A DNA stretch of 5,267 nt, taken from the NCBI GenBank assembly GCA_900554135.1, contig USFU01000115.1, forward strand, positions 1-5,267. The letters run 5' to 3'. How positions within the stretch are numbered: the stretch's first letter is position 1; each line of letters begins with the position of its first letter. This DNA comes from an uncultured Collinsella sp. GTDB lineage: Bacteria; Actinomycetota; Coriobacteriia; Coriobacteriales; Coriobacteriaceae. Below are positions 1-5,263 of this stretch, piece by piece. Position numbers and translations under genes: made by a program. The notes below the pieces were generated by a model. It worked only from the letters and a program-made list of their open reading frames with translations, made no database searches and was not told where the DNA came from.

Positions 1-381
1 AAAGCTCATCGTGCCGAGTTCGACACGCTCGCGCGCCCGCTCATGTTTACCGGCGAGGCCATGTTCCCGTGGATGTTCGAGCAGATGCCCGAGCTCAAGC
101 CCTTCAAGCCCGCGATGGAACTGCTGATGGAAGACACGAGCTGGGACAAGATTTACGACCCGCAGCGCCTAGCATGCAATGAGGTGCCACTCCAGGCCGC
201 CGTGTACTTCGATGACATGTACGTGGATTCGGGTCTGCAGCTCGACACGCTCAGCCACGTGGGCAACTCGCATGCCTGGGTGACCAACGAGTTCGAGCAC
301 GACGGCCTGCACGGCAGCGTGGTATTCAAGCACCTCTTCGACGAAGCCCTCAACCGCGGAGACTTGCGCCGAATCTTCTAG
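1..381 (+). CDS. Alpha/beta hydrolase, proline iminopeptidase type (S33 family), 3' part only
   Basis: The reading frame is open from the first base, so the true start lies upstream; 126 C-terminal residues are visible, ending at TAG (379-381). The segments TGEAMFPWMFE (residues 17-27 of the fragment), NEVPLQAAVYFDDMYVD (60-76) and WVTNEFEHDGL (93-103) resemble the C-terminal half of actinobacterial proline iminopeptidases, serine hydrolases that remove N-terminal proline from peptides in the cytoplasm. By family analogy, an Asp in the DDMYVD stretch and His100 of EHDG are the likely acid and base of the catalytic triad; the nucleophilic serine lies outside the window. It is the only plus-strand gene here and converges on proB. 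Substrate is inferred from resemblance only; another alpha/beta hydrolase specificity is possible. Confidence 0.8.
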   Translation, partial: KAHRAEFDTLARPLMFTGEAMFPWMFEQMPELKPFKPAMELLMEDTSWDKIYDPQRLACNEVPLQAAVYFDDMYVDSGLQLDTLSHVGNSHAWVTNEFEHDGLHGSVVFKHLFDEALNRGDLRRIF

Positions 382-403
382 CGAAGAAGTGTCCCCCGTC
401 AGC

Positions 404-432
404 CGGCACAAAAGGAATGTCCCCAAGTGCCG
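404..432. repeat. Small hairpin with GTCCCC loop after the hydrolase stop codon
   Basis: CGGCAC (404-409) and GTGCCG (427-432) form a perfect 6-bp stem around a 17-nt loop that contains GTCCCC (419-424). A second TGTCCCC lies just outside the stem at 390-396, so the motif occurs twice 28 bp apart. The hairpin begins 22 bp past the hydrolase stop. There is no T-run after the stem, so it is not a standard terminator. It resembles the hairpins at 1844-1882 and 4165-4203 in position and loop motif and may belong to a dispersed palindromic element. The stem is short, so chance is possible. Confidence 0.4.
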
Positions 433-510
433 AATAAGTACCGACAACGACGATGCCGCAGGTAGAGGACGGAAAGCGAAAACGCCCCTAAGCGAGTGGC
501 TTTAAATCGT

Positions 511-643
511 GGGTCGAACAAAAGAAGCGAGCGCTGCCCAGAGCGAACAAGTTGGCATGAAAAAGGCGAGGCATAGACCTGATGGTCATGCCTCGCCTTT
601 TGAATGACAAATTGTCGCTCTGGGCGGCGCGCAGCGTCGACCC
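511..643. repeat. 133-bp imperfect inverted repeat enclosing the terminator
   Basis: Four blocks pair symmetrically. The ends are GGGTCGA (511-517) and TCGACCC (637-643). GCGCTGCCCAGAGCGA (531-546) faces TCGCTCTGGGCGGCGC (615-630), with 15 Watson-Crick pairs and one G-T. Short three-base matches (CAA/TTG, TTG/CAA, CAT/ATG) then lead into the perfect 14-bp terminator stem (561-574 with 588-601). The left arm is about 8 nt longer, giving bulges between the first two blocks. The right end lies 1 bp from the proB stop. It could be an extended terminator stem or a degenerate miniature inverted-repeat element; only a 2-bp GT is shared by the flanks, too little to count as a target duplication. Confidence 0.6.
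560..602. terminator. Bidirectional intrinsic terminator between the hydrolase and proB
   Basis: AAAAGGCGAGGCAT (561-574) is the exact reverse complement of ATGCCTCGCCTTTT (588-601). After a single-base bulge at 575 the stem continues as GACC/GGTC (576-579 with 584-587), closed by a TGAT tetraloop. The A-run on the left and T-run on the right give a U-tract in both directions, slightly longer for proB transcripts (five T's on the minus strand). It sits between convergent genes, as expected for a shared terminator. Confidence 0.9.
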
Positions 644-644
644 G

Positions 645-1772
645 TTAGGCGAAGACGATTAAATTATCTCGGTGGATCGCGGGTTTCTCGGCCAGGTCTG
701 CCAGCAGGCGGTTGCTGGCAATCTGATCCTGGCGGCGGCCGGCAGCAAGCTCCAGCACGTCCGAATCGGCCTCGGCGATACCGCGGGCGACAACCATACC
801 GCTCGGGTCGCACACATCGAGCACATCGCCCTCGGCAAACTCGCCATCGACCTGGCGAATACCCACCGCGAGTAAGGACGAACCGCGACTGACCAGCGCC
901 TTCGCGGCACCGTCGTCAACCGTTACCGAGCCATGAGCCTTGTCACCCAGCGCGATCCACAGCTTGCGCGGCGCAATGTCCAGGCGCTCCGCCGGCGGAT
1001 CGAACAGGGTTCCCACGCTCTCGCCACGGGCCAGGCGCACGAGCGCATCGGGCTCCTCGCCCGAGCAAATCACGCTCTGAATGCCGGCCGTCATCAAAAT
1101 GCGGCTCGCGCGGATCTTGGTGATCATGCCGCCGGTGCCCACCGACGTTGAAGAATCGCCCGCCGAGGCGATGATCTTAGCATCGATTTTGCGCACGACC
1201 GGGATAAACTCGGCCGTCGGATCCTCATGCGGATTGGCGGTGTAGAGGCCGTCGATGTCCGAAAGCGTCACGCACAGATCGGCAGAAACCAGGCAGCTCA
1301 CGAGCGCAGCCAGCGTGTCGTTGTCGCCGAACTTGATCTCGTCAACGGTGACGGTGTCGTTTTCGTTGACGACCGGCACCACGCCCAGCTCCACCAGGCG
1401 CAGCAAAGCGTCGCGCGCGTGCAGGTAGGACGTACGGCGCGCCGTGTCGTGACGCGTGAGCAGCACGAGCGAGGTGAGTAGGTCACGCGCATGGAACTCC
1501 TCATCGTAGGCCGACGAGATGATGCACTGGCCGGCCGAAGCGCATGCCTGCAGGCTCGGCAGATCGCCGACCGGTTTGCGGTCGAAGCCCAGCACGGGAT
1601 AGCCACAGGCAATGGCGCCGGAGCTCACCACGACCAAGCGCCAGCCGAGCTTGCGCAAGGCCGCGGCCTGATCGGCCAGGCCGCCGATAAACGCACGGTT
1701 GACCTTACCGTCGGCACCCACCACCGTGGACGAGCCGATCTTTACCACCATCGTTTTATAAGAAGTCGTCAT
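645..1772 (-). CDS. proB: Glutamate 5-kinase (ProB) with C-terminal PUA domain
   Basis: ProB phosphorylates L-glutamate with ATP to give gamma-glutamyl phosphate, the first and normally proline-inhibited step of proline synthesis in the cytoplasm. The 375 residues match the usual full-length two-domain enzyme. The amino-acid kinase domain shows VVKIGSS (9-15), VVSSGAI (48-54), the NENDTV loop (136-141), FGDND (148-152), SDIDGLYT (171-178) and GTGGM (212-216). A PUA domain follows from about residue 270 to 360. The start at 1772 puts seven residues before VVKIGSS, close to E. coli ProB, but no clear Shine-Dalgarno precedes it; the ATG at codon 8 is an alternative, also without one. It lies 103 nt downstream of pncB and may be cotranscribed. 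The usual partner proA is not adjacent. Confidence 0.95.
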   Translation of the reverse strand: MTTSYKTMVVKIGSSTVVGADGKVNRAFIGGLADQAAALRKLGWRLVVVSSGAIACGYPVLGFDRKPVGDLPSLQACASAGQCIISSAYDEEFHARDLLTSLVLLTRHDTARRTSYLHARDALLRLVELGVVPVVNENDTVTVDEIKFGDNDTLAALVSCLVSADLCVTLSDIDGLYTANPHEDPTAEFIPVVRKIDAKIIASAGDSSTSVGTGGMITKIRASRILMTAGIQSVICSGEEPDALVRLARGESVGTLFDPPAERLDIAPRKLWIALGDKAHGSVTVDDGAAKALVSRGSSLLAVGIRQVDGEFAEGDVLDVCDPSGMVVARGIAEADSDVLELAAGRRQDQIASNRLLADLAEKPAIHRDNLIVFA

Positions 1773-1843
1773 ACGTCAAACCAATCGAATGTCGAGCGTT
1801 CGGGCGAGCTGAGGCAGCCGGGGCACCTGGTGCGGGACGGACG

Positions 1844-1882
1844 AAAGTGATCCGTTTTCCTCCGTCCCCTTCGGATCATTTT
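1844..1882. repeat. Hairpin overlapping the pncB stop codon, with GTCCCC loop
   Basis: AAAGTGATCCG (1844-1854) pairs with CGGATCATTTT (1872-1882), 11 bp with one G-T wobble, around a 17-nt loop containing CCGTCCCC (1862-1869). The pncB stop codon (1876-1878) lies inside the right arm. Just outside the left arm, GGGACGGA (1834-1841) is the exact reverse complement of the loop bases TCCGTCCC (1861-1868), so the loop could instead pair with the flank. On the minus-strand transcript the stem is followed by only a short CTTTCG, a poor U-tract, so complete termination before proB is doubtful. Confidence 0.7.
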
Positions 1883-3381
1883 GCCCAGGGGAAGGCCGAA
1901 GCCGCGGCCATGTTCTTGCGCACGAGCTCGTCGCGCACCTGGGCCAGGCCCTGCTCCATGCCCACCACGTAGGTCTGCGGATACAGGAAGCGCTTGAAAG
2001 CCGCGTCCAGATGATCGAGCGCCCAAGCACAGCGCTCGCGCGCATCCTTGATGCTCTCACGAGGAGCCACCGCGCTGCCGTCGCGCACAATCGGCATCAG
2101 CAGCTCACGATACTCAAGCTCGGACACATCGGTCACCAAGGCAGCATCGTTCACGGCCACGAGGGTATTGCCGCGCGCGGCGCCCTCCCCCGCCAGATGG
2201 TCCTCGTCATAGATCATGTCGCAGACCGGGCCGCCAAAGCCATCGTAATAGCGGCGCACGCGCTGCACGCCGGGAATCGTGCGCTTGTAGGGTTGCTCGG
2301 AAAGCTTCACCACCGGCGTCCACGGCTCCGCGTCGCTCGCGCGACGGGCCGAAAGCTTGTACACGCCGCCCAGCGCCGGCTGATCGTAGCAGGTCGCGAG
2401 CTTGGTGCCCACGCCAAAGCTATCGATGGGCGCGCCCTGGTCGAGCAGCGACTGGATCGTGTACTCGTCCAGGTCGTTGGAAACCGAGATCCCCACATAA
2501 GGCAGGCCCTCGGCATCAAAACGGCCGCGGACATACTTGGAGAGTTTAGCCAGGTCGCCCGAGTCGATGCGAATGGCCGACAGGCGCTCACCCGCCGCCT
2601 CCATCTCCTTGGCAACCGTAATGGCATGTTCGCAGCCCTCGCGCACGTCGTACGTGTCGATAAGCAGCGTGCAGTTCTTGGGGCTCGACTTGGCAAAGGC
2701 ACGGAAGGCCTCGAGCTCGGAATCGAAACTCATCACCCAGCTGTGCGCATGCGTGCCAAAGACGGGAATACCGTAGCGGCGACCGGCGAGCACATTAGAC
2801 GTAGAGGAACAGCCGGCAACGTAGCTCGCGCGCGCAACAGCCAGGCCGCCATCGGGACCCTGGGCACGGCGCAGGCCAAACTCGGCGACGGGGCGACCAT
2901 CAGCCGCCAGTACCACGCGCGCCGTCTTGGTGGCGACGAGCGTCTGGAAGCCGACGATGTTAAGCAGCGCGGTCTCGAGCAGCTGACACTCAAGCGACGG
3001 GCCGGTGACACGCACCATGGGCTCGCGCGGAAACACGAGCTCTCCCTCGGGCACGGCGTCGATATTCACGTGCGCACGGAAGTTGCGCAGGTAGTCGAGG
3101 AATGCAGGCTTAAACATCGCGCCGCCGGCTGGGGCCTGGAGCGAAGCTAGATAGTCGATGTCCTCGGGCGTAAAGCGCAGGTTCTCGACAAGCTCGGGCA
3201 GCTCGGCGGTGCCGCACATGACGGCATACGCGCTGCCAAAGGGATGGTCGCGGTAAAACGCGGTAAAACAACCCTGCTCATTGGCCTTGCCGCTCTCCCA
3301 CAGGCCCTGGGCCATAGTGAGTTCGTACAGATCGGTGAGCATTGCAATGTCGGTGGGATGCGAGATGTCGGTCAAAGCCAT
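1876..3381 (-). CDS. pncB: Nicotinate phosphoribosyltransferase
   Basis: This enzyme joins nicotinic acid to PRPP, coupled to ATP hydrolysis, to make nicotinate mononucleotide in the Preiss-Handler NAD salvage route in the cytoplasm. The 501 residues are a normal length for the Gram-positive-type enzyme. Visible landmarks are LTDLYELTMAQG (15-26), ASYVAGCSSTSNVLAG (185-200), FGTHAHSW (208-215), AIRIDSGDL (269-277), SVSNDLDEYTI (299-309) and SFGVGTKLAT (321-330). A histidine in GTHAHSW is the likely residue phosphorylated by ATP in this family. The start at 3381 is chosen because GAAAGG (3389-3394) precedes it with 7-nt spacing and because homology begins there; the frame stays open to 3615, but that stretch lies over the neighbouring gene and looks noncoding. 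Its stop lies in a hairpin. Confidence 0.95.
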   Translation of the reverse strand: MALTDISHPTDIAMLTDLYELTMAQGLWESGKANEQGCFTAFYRDHPFGSAYAVMCGTAELPELVENLRFTPEDIDYLASLQAPAGGAMFKPAFLDYLRNFRAHVNIDAVPEGELVFPREPMVRVTGPSLECQLLETALLNIVGFQTLVATKTARVVLAADGRPVAEFGLRRAQGPDGGLAVARASYVAGCSSTSNVLAGRRYGIPVFGTHAHSWVMSFDSELEAFRAFAKSSPKNCTLLIDTYDVREGCEHAITVAKEMEAAGERLSAIRIDSGDLAKLSKYVRGRFDAEGLPYVGISVSNDLDEYTIQSLLDQGAPIDSFGVGTKLATCYDQPALGGVYKLSARRASDAEPWTPVVKLSEQPYKRTIPGVQRVRRYYDGFGGPVCDMIYDEDHLAGEGAARGNTLVAVNDAALVTDVSELEYRELLMPIVRDGSAVAPRESIKDARERCAWALDHLDAAFKRFLYPQTYVVGMEQGLAQVRDELVRKNMAAASAFPWAK

Positions 3382-3388
3382 GGGGCGA

Positions 3389-3394
3389 CCTTTC
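3389..3394 (-). promoter_or_regulatory. Ribosome binding site that fixes the pncB start
   Basis: GAAAGG on the minus strand stands 7 nt before the ATG at 3381. The membrane-protein gene has the same GAAAGG core at the same spacing. This decides the start against the longer open frame reaching 3615. The 82-nt gap that holds it shows no convincing promoter; its only other feature is a weak 5-bp hairpin (3438-3452) without a T-tail. Confidence 0.75.
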
Positions 3395-3463
3395 GGATGT
3401 GTTGTGCAGAGGTTGAGGGTTGGGCGAGGCGGACGTGCGGGCATGGAGCCCGGCGCGAACAGG

Positions 3464-3922
3464 TTAGTGCAGGCCCATGCTGCCCGTGATCGTGTAAACC
3501 ATAAAGACGATAAACGCGATGAGGGCGAGCACGATGATGATTTTTTGAGCCGGCGCCATGCCGGGGATCTCATTCTCGCCCGCAGGCTCCTTGGAGGTGA
3601 CCATGCGCTGGGCAAAGGTCATCTCGTCACGGCTCGGTTTGGGCTCGACGGACTTGGGACGAGCGGCCTTTTTAGGCTGAGGCTTGGGTGCGGTGGGCGC
3701 GGGCTTCGCAGCGGCGGGCTTGGGCGCAGGCGCGGGCGCAGGCTCGGATGCAACCTTCGCAGCGGCCTCCTCGGCCTTCTCGCGCTCGGCACGCAGGGCG
3801 GCCAGCTCCTCACGCTCGCGGCGCGCCTCTTCCTGGGCCTCGCGACGAGCCTTCTCGGCGCGGAGCTCTTCCAACTCGGCGCGCTCCTCGGCAGACAGTG
3901 GTTGGGACTCAAGCTCGGCCAT
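3464..3922 (-). CDS. Small protein with one C-terminal membrane segment and a charged coiled-coil N-terminus, function unknown
   Basis: I do not recognise a named family. The 152 residues fall into four parts. Residues 5-56 are rich in Glu, Arg, Ala and Leu in heptad-like order and probably form a coiled coil. Residues 57-97 are a Pro/Ala/Lys linker (PAPAPAPKPAAAKPAP and onward). Residues 98-126 are a less biased juxtamembrane stretch including TFAQRMVTS. Residues 128-147 are one hydrophobic helix, with only five residues after it. No signal peptide is present. This arrangement and the lysine just before the helix suggest a tail-anchored protein with its bulk in the cytoplasm. The start at 3922 follows GAAAGGG (3930-3936) at 7 nt; longer readings would run through the tRNA. 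It lies 82 nt upstream of pncB and may be cotranscribed with it. Confidence 0.85.
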   Translation of the reverse strand: MAELESQPLSAEERAELEELRAEKARREAQEEARREREELAALRAEREKAEEAAAKVASEPAPAPAPKPAAAKPAPTAPKPQPKKAARPKSVEPKPSRDEMTFAQRMVTSKEPAGENEIPGMAPAQKIIIVLALIAFIVFMVYTITGSMGLH

Positions 3923-3929
3923 GGTGCAG

Positions 3930-3936
3930 CCCTTTC
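3930..3936 (-). promoter_or_regulatory. Ribosome binding site of the membrane-protein gene, directly after the tRNA terminator
   Basis: GAAAGGG on the minus strand lies 7 nt before the ATG at 3922 and begins only 5 nt (five A's) after the U-tract of the tRNA terminator. It sets the start of the 152-residue protein. Confidence 0.8.
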
Positions 3937-3941
3937 TTTTT

Positions 3942-3973
3942 AAAAAAAGCCGCCGACACAATGTCAGCGGCTT
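3942..3973 (-). terminator. Intrinsic terminator of the tRNA-Ala gene
   Basis: On the minus strand AAGCCGCTGACA (3973-3962) pairs with TGTCGGCGGCTT (3958-3947), 12 bp with one wobble, closed by a 3-nt loop, and a run of seven T's covers 3948-3942. It begins 14 nt after the tRNA 3' end. On the plus strand the stem is not followed by a T-run, so it should work only for minus-strand transcription. Confidence 0.9.
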
Positions 3974-3987
3974 ATCAAATCCAAGGG

Positions 3988-4060
3988 TGGAGACGAAGGG
4001 AGTCGAACCCTCGGCCTCTGCCATGCGACGGCAGCGCTCTCCCAACTGAGCTACGTCCCC
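3988..4060 (-). tRNA. tRNA-Ala, anticodon CGC
   Basis: A complete 73-nt cloverleaf folds by eye. The acceptor is GGGGACG with CGTCTCC, including G3-U70, the main alanine identity element. The D arm is GCTC/GAGC around AGTTGGGA, the anticodon stem CTGCC/GGCAG with loop GTCGCAT, the variable loop AGGCC, and the T arm GAGGG/CCCTT around TTCGACT. The anticodon CGC (4027-4025) reads GCG alanine codons, agreeing with G3-U70. The discriminator is A, followed by CCC rather than CCA, so CCA must be added by nucleotidyltransferase. Position 32 is G, which is uncommon. A promoter and terminator flank it closely, so it is probably transcribed on its own. No duplicated 3' end, which would mark an integration site, is seen in the window. 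Confidence 0.96.
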
Positions 4061-4073
4061 AGGACAAGTTGAT

Positions 4074-4101
4074 ATTTTACCTACGGCTCGCCAACTGTCA
4101 A
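4074..4101 (-). promoter_or_regulatory. Strong sigma-70-type promoter of the tRNA-Ala gene
   Basis: On the minus strand a perfect TTGACA -35 box (4101-4096) is followed after 16 nt by TAAAAT (4079-4074), five of six consensus bases. Transcription would begin about 7 nt before the tRNA 5' end at 4060, leaving a very short leader. Confidence 0.85.
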
Positions 4102-4164
4102 CGCCCAATACCCAGTCTTTTTGGGACGGGGCTGTTTTGACTACTTTTCGAACGTCCGAGCCAC

Positions 4165-4203
4165 CCGATGATTTTTCTGGGACGGGGATTAAAAAATCAT
4201 CGG
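4165..4203. repeat. 12-bp hairpin with GGGACGGGG loop after the radical SAM gene
   Basis: CCGATGATTTTT (4165-4176) is the perfect reverse complement of AAAAATCATCGG (4192-4203). The 15-nt loop carries TGGGACGGGG, which reads CCCCGTCCCA in the minus-strand transcript. The stem starts 8 bp past the radical SAM stop codon. No T-run follows on either strand, so it is not a standard terminator, though it could protect the transcript 3' end. Position and loop motif link it to the hairpins at 404-432 and 1844-1882. Confidence 0.75.
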
Positions 4204-4211
4204 CGAACGCG

Positions 4212-5150
4212 CTACTTTGCGCTGGTGAGGACGCCGGTGGTGTCGAACGCCGGGGTAAAGCTCTCGTCTACCGCTCCGCCTTCTTGCCAGAACATCGTCG
4301 TAAAGCCCAGGTCGTCGGCATGATCGAGCACCTGCTCGTACTCCTCGCGCGTCACGGCGCGTGCCAACTCGCCGCCTTGCTCGCGCATGAGCGCATTGGG
4401 CGTGTACTGGTTCATGACCGAAATCGGCACGTCGCCCACCGTCTGCCACACCAGGTCCAGCACGCGGCACGAATCGTCCGCATGTCCCGGCAGCACTAGG
4501 TGACGCACGATGATGCCGCGCTTCATGAGCCCCTCGTCGTCCACCAGCTCTCCCCCGCGGCGCTCGACCTCGCGCGCCATCTGTGCCAGACCCGACACGG
4601 CCACGCGCGGGTAATCCTTAATATGAGAAAGCGACTGCGCAAGCGCCGCATCGGCATATTTAAAGTCGGTGAGCCACACATCCACCAGGTCGCCCAAGGC
4701 CGCCACGGCACTCGCCCGCTCATAGCCGCTCGTGTTGTAAACGATCGGGATGTCCAGCCCGCGCTCCCGCGCTACGGCAATCGCGGCCGGCAGCAGGTGA
4801 GCATAATGCGTCGCAGTCACCAGGTTGATGTTGTTGGCGCCCTGGTCCTGTAACTCCAGCATAATCTCGACCAGGCGCTCGGGCGAAATCTCAAGACCGA
4901 AATTGCCCGTCGAGATCTCGTGGTTTTGGCAGTAGACGCATTTGAGCGAGCAGCCGCTAAAGAAAATCGTGCCCGAGCCGGCCTCGCCCGAAATGGGCGG
5001 CTCCTCCCACATATGGAGCGCCGCGCGGGCGACCTTAAGCGTGTCGTCGGCGCCGCACACGCCATGCGCGCCCTCATCGCGCGCCGCACCGCAACGGCGC
5101 GGACACAAATGGCAGGCAGGCGAAAAAAGTTCGGTCAACGACGTCGGCAT
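4212..5150 (-). CDS. Radical SAM protein of the PflX type (activating-enzyme-like), substrate unknown
   Basis: The 312-residue protein has two cysteine clusters. The N-terminal one is CHLCPRRC with GVCG (Cys13, Cys16, Cys20, Cys32), typical of PflX-type proteins. The second is the radical SAM signature CSLKCVYC (Cys67, Cys71, Cys74; CX3CX2C), which binds the 4Fe-4S cluster that cleaves S-adenosylmethionine. YNTSGYE (138-144), DVWLTDFKY (157-165), RHLVLPGH (216-223) and MNQYTPN (246-252) fit a radical SAM barrel. The family resembles pyruvate formate-lyase activase but its substrate is not established, and no glycyl-radical enzyme gene is adjacent. The ATG at 5150 is chosen because GGAG (5163-5160) precedes it at 9 nt; the in-frame TTG at 5165 overlaps that site. 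It appears to be a separate transcription unit from the tRNA downstream. Confidence 0.9.
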   Translation of the reverse strand: MPTSLTELFSPACHLCPRRCGAARDEGAHGVCGADDTLKVARAALHMWEEPPISGEAGSGTIFFSGCSLKCVYCQNHEISTGNFGLEISPERLVEIMLELQDQGANNINLVTATHYAHLLPAAIAVARERGLDIPIVYNTSGYERASAVAALGDLVDVWLTDFKYADAALAQSLSHIKDYPRVAVSGLAQMAREVERRGGELVDDEGLMKRGIIVRHLVLPGHADDSCRVLDLVWQTVGDVPISVMNQYTPNALMREQGGELARAVTREEYEQVLDHADDLGFTTMFWQEGGAVDESFTPAFDTTGVLTSAK

Positions 5151-5159
5151 AAAACCATG

Positions 5160-5163
5160 CTCC
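5160..5163 (-). promoter_or_regulatory. Ribosome binding site deciding the radical SAM start
   Basis: GGAG on the minus strand stands 9 nt before the ATG at 5150. The alternative upstream TTG codon (5165-5163) shares bases with it and has no ribosome binding site of its own in view, so the ATG start is preferred. Confidence 0.65.
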
Positions 5164-5234
5164 AAAACAACGATTCAGCAGCTCAAACGTAAAGGCCCGG
5201 ACCGCACAGACGGCTCCAAGCCCAAGGCGCCGTA

Positions 5235-5263
5235 ATCGTCCGACACGAATTTTGTAATGTCAA
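5235..5263 (-). promoter_or_regulatory. Possible promoter of the radical SAM gene
   Basis: On the minus strand a perfect TTGACA (5263-5258) is followed after 17 nt by GACGAT (5240-5235), a weak -10 that keeps the key A at position 2 and T at position 6. It would give a leader of roughly 75-80 nt. The -35 is convincing and the -10 is not. The leader (5151-5230) shows no recognised riboswitch or other gene. Confidence 0.4.

Larger units (their letters stand above)
382..644. other. Gene-free convergence zone between the hydrolase and proB
   Basis: No credible coding region is seen on either strand: frames here are short, without ribosome binding sites or recognisable motifs. The zone contains the GTCCCC hairpin (404-432), an unstructured stretch of about 70 bp (435-510) in which I recognise nothing, and a long imperfect palindrome (511-643) with the shared terminator at its centre. 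Confidence 0.7.
4061..4211. other. Intergenic region between the radical SAM gene and tRNA-Ala, with two TGGGACGGGG copies
   Basis: Beyond the tRNA promoter there is no gene. TGGGACGGGG occurs twice in direct orientation, at 4122-4131 and 4178-4187, 56 bp apart, each preceded by five T's within a few bases. The second copy forms the loop of the hairpin at 4165-4203. The first is flanked only by AGTC (4114-4117) and GACT (4138-4141) and may be a decayed relative. Confidence 0.5.

Noticed and set aside
2011..3150. A 379-codon open frame on the plus strand opposite pncB
   Set aside because: It lies wholly antisense to a strongly supported pncB, has the His/Arg/Ala-rich look of a GC-rich shadow frame, and shows no recognisable motif.
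3438..3452. CGGGC/GCCCG hairpin between the membrane-protein gene and pncB as a terminator
   Set aside because: The stem is only 5 bp and no T-run follows it on the minus strand.
3382..3615. N-terminal extension of PncB by 78 residues
   Set aside because: It would overlap the neighbouring gene in another frame, has a Ser/Arg/Pro-rich noncoding look, and a good ribosome binding site precedes the ATG at 3381.
3281..3943. A 220-codon Gly/Leu/Arg-rich frame on the plus strand opposite the membrane-protein gene
   Set aside because: The composition is what the complement of an Ala/Glu/Pro/Lys-rich coding region gives; the frame also overlaps the start of pncB and crosses gene boundaries.
3988..4010. 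tRNA 3' end as a phage or island attachment site
   Set aside because: No second copy of the tRNA 3' segment and no integrase gene are visible in the window.
3923..4108. N-terminal extension of the 152-residue protein
   Set aside because: The extension is read through the terminator and the tRNA gene; the ATG at 3922 has its own ribosome binding site.
3684..4140. Plus-strand frames of 121 and 150 codons across the tRNA region
   Set aside because: They translate the antisense of the tRNA, a common false call, plus the complement of a low-complexity gene.
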